A program made the translations under genes and the position numbers. Shown piece by piece: positions 50,381 through 59,339 of a stretch of 64,000 nt of DNA. How positions within the stretch are numbered: the stretch's first letter is position 1; every line of letters starts with the position of its first letter. Under the pieces are notes generated by a model. It ran no database searches. It had not been told where the DNA came from and was given only the letters and a program-made list of their open reading frames with translations. The stretch is from Fen-330 sp050008465 (lineage in GTDB: Bacteria; Acidobacteriota; Terriglobia; Bryobacterales; Bryobacteraceae): positions 1 to 64,000 of the forward strand of contig JBEKMO010000015.1 in assembly GCA_050008465.1 (NCBI GenBank). Direction: 5' to 3'.

Positions 50381-52426
50381 CTATTCCAGCGTGACCGAGG
50401 CGGTCCGCTTGACCGATTGCGCACCCTGGCTCAGAACCACAGTCATCTCATAGCTGCCTGGCCGCAGGGACTTCGTGCCAACCTTCGCCAGCTCGCGAAT
50501 GGGCCCCAATGCGGAGTCCGGACGAAGACTCAACGGCACGCTGGCAAGCAGATCGCCATCCCGCCGCACCTCCAGCTTGAGAGCGGGCTTTTCGGAGGAA
50601 CCGTTATCCGGGAGCACATCGAAGAACAGGAGGATGGCCGGGTTCGTATCCCGGGCCAGCCGGGCCGAAAGATTCGGGACGACCTTGCCCTCGGTGCAAC
50701 GGAGCGGTTCCGACGAGTCCTCGGCGCCACCCGCTGGTTCGATCCGACGCACCAGAACGATGTCGCCCAGCGCCGGACCGTTCGCCGCGGGCGGAATCTC
50801 GAACTTCGTGCGCTGCGCCCCGATCTTCCCGCTGTTCGCATCCATGGCCGCGGTCTCCAGGACATATTCGCCCGGCGCGGCGGTGAAGTGGCGCCGGAAG
50901 CTCACCGTGCCGCGCTGCGCCTGTTCCTGGGCATCCAGCGGGCCCTGTTTGGGGATGTCTTCGGTGAATCTCTCGACGATGGCGCCGGTATGGTCTCGCA
51001 CCTGCGCCAGGACGGACAAATGGGCCGCATAGACCTTGGCGCTCGGGTCGGGCCGGATCTCGATCTGGCTGAGGGGCACTTCGAGCGCCACCGAGTTTAC
51101 ACTGCCTTTCTGGGTGCTCCCAAATCGCAGGACCGAGGATCGGAACTGCAATTCGGTGGGCAGTTCGGGCCCCGCCAAAGCGCCCAGCAACTTCTCTCCG
51201 AAAGGTGGCGCCGCCAGCGAAACGATGCCATGCACCGGAAAGTACCCGCCCCGCGCCTGAACCGAGATTCCGGCTCGCAGCGCCTTGATCCGGATCGGAC
51301 GGAACTTTCCGCCTGGGGCCGTGGGCGGTATGAAGTAGGCCGTGTAGGACGACAATACGTCGTCGACGATTCTCTGAACGCTCTTCCGGATATTGCCGGA
51401 ATCGTTGGCGCGTTCCCCTCCCGTGGCGTGGCAGACGGCGCCCAGACGGGATCCTGTTTCGTCCAGGTCGCCCATCTGGATCCGGCCGATTTGTTCGAAG
51501 ACGCTTGTGGCCACGCCCCCGGGGGATGTGCCCCCCGCGGATGCGCTGATGCCGCCCAGGGCCAGGGCTCTGGTGACGTCTAGCCCGCCCCTAATCGCGT
51601 TAGTGGTGTAGGGATCGGCGATCTCGGCATCGATCGAATAGATGCTCACGCGGCTTTGGATGGCCGCTTCGGCAACCTTGGACGGCATCTCCGGGTCGGC
51701 GGTGTTCCAATCCAGGCCAGCGGAGAAATAGACCAGCGTCTTCCGGCCCGGCAGTCCACGCTGCTGCCGGCACGCGGCCGTGAGAGAGGCAATCGCGGGC
51801 GGGGTGTGCGGATCCCGGGCCAGATCCTGCGAATCCAGCAGCACGGCCAGCAGCACCTTCGACAGAGTCTGGTCTTGGCTGCCCGCGCCCGCCTTCAAAT
51901 CCGCCGCCAGCCGTTTCTCCGGCGCGTCATAGTCCCGGTTGTAATTTACGGTCGCAGCGTCGATGGCTTTGCTCAGCGCCTGGCGATCCGCGGTGAACTC
52001 CTGCAGCAGGCGGAGACGCCCGTCCACCCGCAGAACGGCGAACAATATGCCCGTCTGGGGAGCCGTCTTGAGCAGCTCCGCGGCTATATTCCGGGCGTTC
52101 CGCGCGTATCCGGGCACGTCGTGAGCGAACACCAGCGTCACCAGGTACGAATGGCCGGGACCCGGCCCCCCGGTCACCAGATGAAGATCGTCCAGGTGCA
52201 CGGGCGAGCCGTCGGCGGTGATCTCGAAATCCGTGGGTTTGAGATCGCGAATCGTGACCCCCTTCTTGTCATGTGCTACCAGATCGAGGGAAACCTCCAC
52301 CGCGGACCCACCGCTGGGGGCCTTGGCTGGAGCGGAAACTGTCTGGGCGTAAGCCGAAAAGAGGAATAAGAACGGTGCGAGCGCGGAGCCGGCCCGGCGG
52401 CGAAAAAGCGAGATTCGAATCTGCAT
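50381..52426 (-). CDS. VWFA-related acidobacterial protein
   Basis: A 681-residue secreted protein. The start at 52426 gives signal MQIRISLFRRRAGSALAPFLFLFSAYAQ; the frame extends upstream without conservation. N-terminal module: VEVSLDLVAHDKKGVTIRDLKPTDFEITADG. The VWA-like domain lacks a metal site (LVTLVFAHDVPGYARNARNIAAELL). It includes LPGRKTLVYFSAGLDWN, the conserved 'build-up' strand, and later IRKSVQRIVDDVLSSYTAYFIPP. Two C-terminal beta domains follow. It is convergent with the CxxCH-TPR gene (15 bp) and divergent from a TPR gene. The role is unknown. Confidence 0.85.
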   Translation of the reverse strand: MQIRISLFRRRAGSALAPFLFLFSAYAQTVSAPAKAPSGGSAVEVSLDLVAHDKKGVTIRDLKPTDFEITADGSPVHLDDLHLVTGGPGPGHSYLVTLVFAHDVPGYARNARNIAAELLKTAPQTGILFAVLRVDGRLRLLQEFTADRQALSKAIDAATVNYNRDYDAPEKRLAADLKAGAGSQDQTLSKVLLAVLLDSQDLARDPHTPPAIASLTAACRQQRGLPGRKTLVYFSAGLDWNTADPEMPSKVAEAAIQSRVSIYSIDAEIADPYTTNAIRGGLDVTRALALGGISASAGGTSPGGVATSVFEQIGRIQMGDLDETGSRLGAVCHATGGERANDSGNIRKSVQRIVDDVLSSYTAYFIPPTAPGGKFRPIRIKALRAGISVQARGGYFPVHGIVSLAAPPFGEKLLGALAGPELPTELQFRSSVLRFGSTQKGSVNSVALEVPLSQIEIRPDPSAKVYAAHLSVLAQVRDHTGAIVERFTEDIPKQGPLDAQEQAQRGTVSFRRHFTAAPGEYVLETAAMDANSGKIGAQRTKFEIPPAANGPALGDIVLVRRIEPAGGAEDSSEPLRCTEGKVVPNLSARLARDTNPAILLFFDVLPDNGSSEKPALKLEVRRDGDLLASVPLSLRPDSALGPIRELAKVGTKSLRPGSYEMTVVLSQGAQSVKRTASVTLE

Positions 52427-52599
52427 GGTGGTATTCTCTTCTCCTAGGGCTATTCTACGCTCTTGACGGAGAACAGACGAGGGGACCGCGGTGTGAAGGC
52501 TCTCCCGTAATCCGTCCGTAGTGCGGCCGCTCGTTGGCCAGAAGAAACCGCGTCCTCCCGGGCTGCTTGGGGGCGCTGGGTTTGGCATAATCTGGTGAT

Positions 52600-53709
52600 A
52601 TGCGCGCGATCGTGGCCTTGGCGTGCCAGGCGGGGCTCCTGGTCCTTGCGTTTGGGCAGGCCCCCGATCCGGAGCAGCTTTTCCGGGAAGCAGTAAGTGC
52701 GCAGCAGCGGGGGGATAACGCCCTGGCCGTTCAGCAGTACCGCCGTATCGTGAAGCTCCGCCCGGACTTCTTTTCGGCGTGGGTCAACCTGGGCGTGGCA
52801 CTGGTCCAACTCAAGCAGTTTCCGGAGGCCATTGAGAGCTACCGGGCGGCGCTCGCTCTCGATCCTAAGAACCGGGATGTTCAGTTCTATCTCGCCCTCG
52901 CCTATCTCAAAAACCGCGATGAGTTCGGCGCCTCCGCGCAGTTGGAGAAGCTCGCGAAGGCCGATCCCAAAGACCTCCGGGTAGCAATCCTTCTCGGCGA
53001 TTGCTACCTCCAGCTTGGGAAGTACGACCGCGCGCTCACGCTCCTGGCTCCGCTTGCCAAGGCGGCCGGGGATAACCCGGACTTCTTATGGGTCTTCGGG
53101 TCGGCGTTGATTTCAAACGGCAGCCTGCGGGAAGGCGTGGCGCTGGTGGAACGGGTAGCCAAGCTAAGCCAGGCGGCGGATGCGTATCTGCTGGCCGGCC
53201 GGACCCTGTTCCGGCTCAACGAGTTCGAGCGAGCCAGGGACAGCCTGGAGGCCGCGGCGCGCCTGAATCCGAACCTGCCCAACGTTTACACCGCCCTGGG
53301 CATGGCCCGCGAGAAGATGGTCGACAACCAGGGAGCCATGGAAGCGTTCCGGAAGGGGCTCGAGCAGGACCCGAACGACTTTGAGGGGAACTTCGGGTTG
53401 GGCTCGATTCTGTACTTTGAACGCGACCTCGGCGCGGCGAGGACCTATCTCGATCGGGCCCTGCGCATCGATCCGTCGTCGGTGCTGGCGCGATATGAAA
53501 TGGCGCTGGTCGAGAAAGCGGCCGGACAGATCGAAGCAGCCGCGGCCGACCTGGAGAACGTGGTGAAGGCGGATCCAAACTTCCTCAACGCCCACGTCGA
53601 GCTCGCGGCACTGTACTTTCGCTTGAAGCGGTTCGAGGACGGAGCGCGGGAACGGCAGATTGTGGACCGGCTCTCCGAGCAAGAGCGCAAGGCGGGCCCG
53701 GGAAAATAA
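52600..53709 (+). CDS. Exported TPR-repeat protein
   Basis: A 369-residue protein with a short signal (MRAIVALACQAGLLVLAFG) and about nine tetratricopeptide repeats (ALAVQQYRRIVKLRPDFFSAWVNLGVALVQLKQFPEAIESYRAALALDPKNRDVQFYLALAYLKN and on). It is a likely periplasmic or surface scaffold. It is divergent from the VWA gene (173 bp) and precedes the TonB-dependent receptor in the same direction, but that receptor has its own promoter. Confidence 0.88.
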   Translation: MRAIVALACQAGLLVLAFGQAPDPEQLFREAVSAQQRGDNALAVQQYRRIVKLRPDFFSAWVNLGVALVQLKQFPEAIESYRAALALDPKNRDVQFYLALAYLKNRDEFGASAQLEKLAKADPKDLRVAILLGDCYLQLGKYDRALTLLAPLAKAAGDNPDFLWVFGSALISNGSLREGVALVERVAKLSQAADAYLLAGRTLFRLNEFERARDSLEAAARLNPNLPNVYTALGMAREKMVDNQGAMEAFRKGLEQDPNDFEGNFGLGSILYFERDLGAARTYLDRALRIDPSSVLARYEMALVEKAAGQIEAAAADLENVVKADPNFLNAHVELAALYFRLKRFEDGARERQIVDRLSEQERKAGPGK

Positions 53710-53745
53710 GCTGCGAGAGCGTCCCCACCCAAGGGGGCGTGGCCG

Positions 53746-53763
53746 TACCCACATTTGTGGGTA
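53746..53763. terminator. Hairpin after the TPR gene
   Basis: TACCCAC-ATTT-GTGGGTA, a perfect 7-bp stem 37 bp after the TPR stop codon and before the receptor promoter. There is no T-run, so a weak or Rho-assisted terminator is the best guess. Confidence 0.4.
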
Positions 53764-53817
53764 TTAGATCACCCCACACTGTCGCGCCATGGGCGACTGT
53801 CGGACCCAAGAAAAAGC

Positions 53818-53846
53818 TTGACTAGCGAGGCCCCTGGGAATAATAT
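53818..53846 (+). promoter_or_regulatory. Sigma-70 promoter of the TonB-dependent receptor
   Basis: TTGACT (53818-53823), a 17-bp spacer and TAATAT (53841-53846). The predicted leader is about 110 bases and holds the hairpin CCGGGC-N8-GCCCGG at 53880-53899. A GGAGAGGA ribosome site precedes the ATG at 53965. Confidence 0.7.
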
Positions 53847-53964
53847 AAATCTACTACGGAGCTTGTTTCTTTTAGCGTTCCGGGCGCTAGAGTGCCCGGA
53901 TGGGGTCTTGAATTTCGAAGAGGGAGTGCTCTTCCGTAGGCGCTCCTGTGTTCGGAGAGGAACC

Positions 53965-56900
53965 ATGCAAAGAAAGCACAACTCTCTCATTTCACTTGCC
54001 GTGCTGTTAGTCGCGGTGGCAACCCTGTTCAGCGGCGCTGCTCTCGGCCAGCAACTCACCGCCACGCTCGGCGGCACGGCATACGACCAAGCGGGGGGAA
54101 TCGTCCCCAACGCAAAAGTCGAAATCGTCAACGAAGCCAGCGGCGACGTCCGCCGCTCGGTCACAAACTCGTCGGGGTACTTCTCGGTAACGGCTCTGCC
54201 ACCTGGAATCTATTCCGTCATGGTCAGCGCGTCGGGTTTCACCAGATGGCAGCAGCAGGGAATCGCCCTCAACCAAGGCGACACACGAACATTGCCCAAC
54301 ATCTCCCTGAAGGTTGGGTCGCTTACGGAACAGATCGAAGTCGTCTCGAGCGCTGAGGCGATTGCCCCGCAGGACACCGGCGAAGTCAGCCAAACCCTTA
54401 ACCGGGAGATGGTTCACGAGCTGGGGATGGTGGGCCGCGACGCCGGCGAGCTGATCAAGATCATGCCGGGCATGGCTTTCGCCAACGGCCTGCAGCAGGG
54501 GTCTAGTTTCAACGACAAATCCGTCAGCAGCAACACGGGCCCGGTAGGCGCCTATTCCTCCAATGGCACGCAGCCTAACGGCGCCATGTCCTACATGCTG
54601 GATGGCGCGAACCTGCTGGATCCCGGAAACGTGGGCACGCAGATCGCGAACGTCAACCAGGACATGACCTCCGAAGTCAAAGTCCTGATGTCGTCCTATA
54701 GCGCCGAGTTCGCCAAGGGGCCGGTGGTGTTTCAGGCCTTTGGAAAGAGCGGCGGCAAGGACTTCCACGGTGAAGCTTACGGCTACTTCCGCAACGGCGT
54801 CCTGGATTCTCTGGATTCCGCCAATAAGGCCGTGGGAGCGACCAGAGCCACTCTGCCGACCGAACACTATTACTACTACGGCGGCAACGTTGGCGGCCCG
54901 GTTCTGCTGCCCTTCCTGCACTTCAACCGCAACCGGAACAAGTTGTTCTTCTGGTTCGGCTATGAGTACATGAACCAGGTGCCGGTCGGTTTCACCAACA
55001 GGTATTTCGTTCCGACGCCGGACATGCTGGGTGGCAATTTCGCGGACGCGACCCTGGCGCCGTTTCTGGCTAGCGGTTGGTCCGGCGCCACAAACAGCCT
55101 CTGCCCTGCGAGCTCAAATTGGACCACTACTTGCGCCGCCGGTGGATCTACTCCTCTGCCGGCCCCGGGTGGGATCATTCCGAAGAGCCAAATCGATCCC
55201 AACGGCCTGATCCTGCTGGGCCTTCTGCCGAAGCCCAACATGAATCCGGCTACCAACAACGGCTTCAACTACAACTTCATCGAGCCGGGAACCGGCTTCC
55301 TTACGGCGACGAATCGTTGGGAGCAGAGCGAAAAGGTCGACTATGCCATCAACGACAGCACCAAGCTGACGGTATCGTACACCTACCAGAAGGAAGCGGA
55401 CCTGCACCCGATCGCGACCTGGTGGGCGCCCAGCTCTGCGGTTCCGTATCCCTCGGCCATGCCGGCCAATACTCCCTCCAAGGTCATCATGGGCAACTTC
55501 ACCCATGTGTTCAGCCCCACGCTGGTCAACGAGGTCGTCGTAACCTACGCGCGTTACGCCAACATGCTGACGCTCGGCGACCCCAAGGCGGTCGATCCGA
55601 CCGCGCTCGGGATGACCACCAAGGGACTGTTCGGAGTCAACGAGAAGCAGATCCCGAACACGCTGAGTTGGAGTGGCCCCATGGCGGAGTTCATGCCCCA
55701 GACGGACTTCTACGCTTCCGGAGCTAACATGTTTGGCGCCGTGAAGTCGGACCCGGCGGTCTACGACAACCTCACCAAGGTGTGGGGAACGCACAGCCTG
55801 AAGTTCGGCTTCTACTGGGACCAGAACCAGAACTCCCAGTCCATGGGCCCCCAACCCACCCAGGGACAGTTCGACTTTGAAACCTATGGGGGCGCCAGCT
55901 CGGGCAACGTATATGCGGACCAACTGACCGGCCGGGTCGCTGGGTACACGCAAGGCAATGTCGGTCCTATGCTCGTGAACGAATACCATCAGACTTCCTT
56001 CTATGCGCAGGATTCCTGGAAGGCCTCGAAACGGCTGACCATCAACTTCGGTATCCGTTTCGATCGCGTGGGCCAGTACTACGATCCCACCGGCCCGGGT
56101 TACTGGGTGTGGAATCAGGCAGCGTACATCAACCAGCCTTACGTCAGTCAGGCGGCCACTCCCAACCTGTTCAATACCGGACTGCAGAATCACAAGTCCA
56201 ATTCGTCCATTCCGGTTTCCGGGAATGTTACGCCATGGGCATATCCGCTTCCCAGGCTGGGCGTAGCTTACGACCTGTTCGGCAACGGAAGAACCGTGCT
56301 GCGCGGCGGCTTCGCCATATTCAAGTATCAGTCCGGCGTCAACGCTCCCTCATCCGCGGACACTGCCGCGGGCGGCGCGTTTGTGTATAACAGCCCCGCT
56401 TTCGTCGGCCTGGCGAATGTCTCGAACCTGACCGGCCTTCCCACCGGCCAGGGCGCGCTCAACGGCGGGAACCCCGCCGCTATGATGATGGGCGACGACA
56501 AGATGCCGTCCACCGCCGACTGGAACTTCACCATTTCGCAGCAGGCTCCGTGGCATTCCCTCTTGGAAGTTTCCTACGTCGGGAACCATAGCTACGACAT
56601 GCTGTTGTACAATAACGGCAATGCCGTCGGTTTGAACAACCCCAACGCCGTTGCCCCGGGCACGTATTTCAAGCCCGATCCGAAGGACGGAGTGATCCAC
56701 TGCATCCAGGGCGTCCAGTGCACCGGCTTGACCCAAAACGACTACTTCCCGCTGGTCAATTACCAGAACATCAACATTGAAGGTCACGGAAGTTACGCCA
56801 ACTACAACTCCCTCCAGGTCTCCTGGAACAAGACCGCGGGGCCGGCCGTGTTCATGACCAATTACACCTTCGGCAAGGTGCTCGGAGTCCGCGACGGCTA

Positions 56901-57594
56901 CAGCGGCAACGGAGCTGCGGCTGGGACCCCCATGGCCAACCCCTTCGACATTCGCTCCAATTACGGCGTTGTGGGCTACGATCACACTCACATTTTGAAC
57001 CTCGCTTACGTCTTCCACTTGCCCAAGCCCGTTCATGGCAATCCGTTCCTGGCAGGGGTGGTCAACGGATGGGAACTCTCCGGTTATACGACGTTTCAGA
57101 GTGGCGCGCCGATTCAGCCGAATACGCAGGAAAGCATGAACGTCACCTGGCCGAACAACGTGAGCAACAGCGTCTACCTCGGCACCAATAACCAAACGCT
57201 GGTGCCGATGATTACCTGCGATCCGCGCAAGGGGCTGGCGTCGGGCCAGCTCTTTAACCCGGCCTGCTTCGCGCCGCCGGCGGCCGGTAAGCAGGGCGAC
57301 ATTATCTGGCCGTACATCAAGGGACCTGGGTACTTCAACAGCGACCTGACTTTGATGAAGAACTTCAAGATCAGGGAGAGCAAGAGCGTTCAGTTCCGCG
57401 TTCATGCCAACAACTTCCTGAACCATGCCAACCCGCAGTTCAACACCAACGGCGCGCAGGACCTCAACCTCCACTTCAACCTTCCTTCGACCGGTGGTTA
57501 TAGCGCGACCAACGTGAATACCCAGACGACCGGATTCGTGAGGTACACGACCGGCATGCGCATCATCGAATTTGCAGTCAAGTTCTACTTCTGA
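53965..57594 (+). CDS. Oar-like TonB-dependent receptor with carboxypeptidase-regulatory domain
   Basis: A 1209-residue outer-membrane receptor. The signal peptide (MQRKHNSLISLAVLLVAVATLFSGAALG) is followed by an 85-residue carboxypeptidase-regulatory-like domain (LGGTAYDQAGGIVPNAKVEIVNEASGDVRRSVTNSSGYFSVTALPPGIYSVMVSASGF). Then come a plug-like domain (about residues 130-260) and a large beta-barrel ending in the aromatic EFAVKFYF. The start at 53965 is set by the signal peptide and the GGAGAGGA site. This is the acidobacterial Oar/CarbReg-TBDR class thought to import large carbohydrates or act as a surface adhesin. The ligand is not predictable. Confidence 0.93.
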   Translation: MQRKHNSLISLAVLLVAVATLFSGAALGQQLTATLGGTAYDQAGGIVPNAKVEIVNEASGDVRRSVTNSSGYFSVTALPPGIYSVMVSASGFTRWQQQGIALNQGDTRTLPNISLKVGSLTEQIEVVSSAEAIAPQDTGEVSQTLNREMVHELGMVGRDAGELIKIMPGMAFANGLQQGSSFNDKSVSSNTGPVGAYSSNGTQPNGAMSYMLDGANLLDPGNVGTQIANVNQDMTSEVKVLMSSYSAEFAKGPVVFQAFGKSGGKDFHGEAYGYFRNGVLDSLDSANKAVGATRATLPTEHYYYYGGNVGGPVLLPFLHFNRNRNKLFFWFGYEYMNQVPVGFTNRYFVPTPDMLGGNFADATLAPFLASGWSGATNSLCPASSNWTTTCAAGGSTPLPAPGGIIPKSQIDPNGLILLGLLPKPNMNPATNNGFNYNFIEPGTGFLTATNRWEQSEKVDYAINDSTKLTVSYTYQKEADLHPIATWWAPSSAVPYPSAMPANTPSKVIMGNFTHVFSPTLVNEVVVTYARYANMLTLGDPKAVDPTALGMTTKGLFGVNEKQIPNTLSWSGPMAEFMPQTDFYASGANMFGAVKSDPAVYDNLTKVWGTHSLKFGFYWDQNQNSQSMGPQPTQGQFDFETYGGASSGNVYADQLTGRVAGYTQGNVGPMLVNEYHQTSFYAQDSWKASKRLTINFGIRFDRVGQYYDPTGPGYWVWNQAAYINQPYVSQAATPNLFNTGLQNHKSNSSIPVSGNVTPWAYPLPRLGVAYDLFGNGRTVLRGGFAIFKYQSGVNAPSSADTAAGGAFVYNSPAFVGLANVSNLTGLPTGQGALNGGNPAAMMMGDDKMPSTADWNFTISQQAPWHSLLEVSYVGNHSYDMLLYNNGNAVGLNNPNAVAPGTYFKPDPKDGVIHCIQGVQCTGLTQNDYFPLVNYQNINIEGHGSYANYNSLQVSWNKTAGPAVFMTNYTFGKVLGVRDGYSGNGAAAGTPMANPFDIRSNYGVVGYDHTHILNLAYVFHLPKPVHGNPFLAGVVNGWELSGYTTFQSGAPIQPNTQESMNVTWPNNVSNSVYLGTNNQTLVPMITCDPRKGLASGQLFNPACFAPPAAGKQGDIIWPYIKGPGYFNSDLTLMKNFKIRESKSVQFRVHANNFLNHANPQFNTNGAQDLNLHFNLPSTGGYSATNVNTQTTGFVRYTTGMRIIEFAVKFYF

Positions 57595-57624
57595 GGCCTG
57601 CCTCAGAGGTACGTGGTAAGCTGA

Positions 57625-57656
57625 AGAGGGGTGGCAAGAGCCGCCCCTCTTTTTTT
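57625..57656 (+). terminator. Rho-independent terminator of the receptor gene
   Basis: AGAGGGGTGGC-AAGA-GCCGCCCCTCT, an 11-bp stem with one G-U pair, followed directly by a run of seven Ts (57650-57656). The T-run ends exactly where the ATG of the next gene starts (57657). Confidence 0.9.
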
Positions 57657-59327
57657 ATGACGAAACTCGTTGGCGCCCTCGCGACCCTGCCGTTGCTGGC
57701 CGGCGCATTCGTTTTCTTTTCGGCCCGGGCCAGTTCTCCGAGTCCCATCCGGTTCACCTACCAGCCCATTCCGTTTCAACTCGAAAGCGACGAGACCCCG
57801 GCTCGCAACGCGCCCGAGACCATGGCCGGCGGAGTGGCGATCTTCGATTACAACCGGGACGGCCGGCCGGATATCTTTTTCACGAATGGCGCCAATATCG
57901 CCACCCTTAAGAAGGACTCGCCGAAGTACCGCAATCGCCTCTTCCGGAACGACGGCAACGGGGTGTTCACCGATGTCACCGATGCGGCCGGGCTGGCGGG
58001 TACGGGCTACGATGTTGGAGCCGTGGCCGGCGATTACGACAATGACGGTTATCCGGACCTTTTTGTCGCCGGCGTCTACCGCAATACTCTTTATCACAAC
58101 AATGGCGACGGCACCTTTACGGACGTCACCGCCAAGGCCGGTCTGGACCGCGGCAAGGATCCGGAATTCGGCCCGCTCTGGGCCATTAGCGGCGCCTGGG
58201 TCGACGTCAACAGCGACGGCTTGCTGGACCTGTTTGTCCTGAACTATCTCCAATGGCGGTACAGCGACCAGCCCATGTGCACCTTCCTGGGGACCCCCGA
58301 TTACTGCCATCCCCGTTATTACAAGGGCCAGCCCAATTCGCTGTTCCTGAACAAGGGCGGCGGCACGTTTCAGGATGTTTCCGCCGAATGGGGGATCCGG
58401 CAGCACGTCGGCAAGGGCATGGGCGTGGGCGTCGCGGATTACGACCTGGACGGCCGTCCAGACCTGTTTGTCACCAACGATGCGTACTATAACTCGCTCT
58501 TCCACAACCTCGGCGGCAAGTTCGAAGAGGTGGCCATGGCCGCGGGCGTGGCTCTCCCCGAGGACGGGAACTTCGTCTCGGGAATGGGGGTGGACTTTCG
58601 CGACGTCAACAACGACGGATTCCCGGACATCGCCTTCATCGCTCTCAACAACCAGACTTTCCCCCTATTCCTGAACACTGGCAAGAAGTCGTTTCGGGAA
58701 GTGACGGCCGAGAGCGGAATGCGCTCTCTGAGCATCAACAAGGCCGGTTTCGGCCCCGGATTGTTCGATTTCGACAACGACGGCTGGAAGGACCTTTTCG
58801 TCACCCGTGGCCACGTGGGGGCTCTTCCGCAGCCGGGCCAGGGCGTTGAGCAGCACAACACCGTGTTTCACAACCTGGGCGCCAGCGGGAAGTGGGAGGC
58901 CCTAACCGAGGAGGCGGGGCTGGACGCCACCCCACTGGCACGGCATCGAGGCTGCGCCTTCGGCGATCTGGACGGTGACGGGAGAATCGACGTCGTGACC
59001 TCCGCGCTCGCCCATCCCGCTGAGATCTGGATGAACCGCAGCCCGGGCGCTGGACACTGGCTCGACATCGCCCTGGAAGGGACCCGGAGCAACCGGGACG
59101 GCATGGGAGCTCGCATCAAAGTGGTCACCAAGAGCGTCGGCGCTCAGTACAACCACATGACCGCCAGCGTCGGTTATGCTTCCTCCAGTTTGGGACCCGT
59201 CCATTTCGGACTGGGCCCGGACAAGCGCGCGGATCTGGTCGAAATCACCTGGCCCTCCGGCACGCTGCAATCGCTGCGCGACGTGGATGGCGATCGGGTG
59301 CTGAAGGTCAAAGAGCCGGAGCGTTAG
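57657..59327 (+). CDS. CRTAC1/ASPIC-UnbV family secreted beta-propeller protein (second copy)
   Basis: A 556-residue paralogue of the protein at 41948-43615 with the same plan. It has signal MTKLVGALATLPLLAGAFVFFSARA, FG-GAP repeats (FDYNRDGRPDIFFTNGA; GDYDNDGYPDLFVAGVY; ADYDLDGRPDLFVTND; FDFDNDGWKDLFVTRG; GDLDGDGRIDVVTS), then the ASPIC/UnbV end (LEGTRSNRDGMGARIKVVTKS; SVGYASSSLGPVHFGLG; VEITWPSGTLQSLRDVDGDRVL). It lacks an upstream purine-rich ribosome site because its ATG abuts the terminator T-run of the receptor gene. The VWA gene follows by 12 bp, so the two probably form an operon. Confidence 0.9.
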   Translation: MTKLVGALATLPLLAGAFVFFSARASSPSPIRFTYQPIPFQLESDETPARNAPETMAGGVAIFDYNRDGRPDIFFTNGANIATLKKDSPKYRNRLFRNDGNGVFTDVTDAAGLAGTGYDVGAVAGDYDNDGYPDLFVAGVYRNTLYHNNGDGTFTDVTAKAGLDRGKDPEFGPLWAISGAWVDVNSDGLLDLFVLNYLQWRYSDQPMCTFLGTPDYCHPRYYKGQPNSLFLNKGGGTFQDVSAEWGIRQHVGKGMGVGVADYDLDGRPDLFVTNDAYYNSLFHNLGGKFEEVAMAAGVALPEDGNFVSGMGVDFRDVNNDGFPDIAFIALNNQTFPLFLNTGKKSFREVTAESGMRSLSINKAGFGPGLFDFDNDGWKDLFVTRGHVGALPQPGQGVEQHNTVFHNLGASGKWEALTEEAGLDATPLARHRGCAFGDLDGDGRIDVVTSALAHPAEIWMNRSPGAGHWLDIALEGTRSNRDGMGARIKVVTKSVGAQYNHMTASVGYASSSLGPVHFGLGPDKRADLVEITWPSGTLQSLRDVDGDRVLKVKEPER

Positions 59328-59339
59328 ACTGTAATAGTA

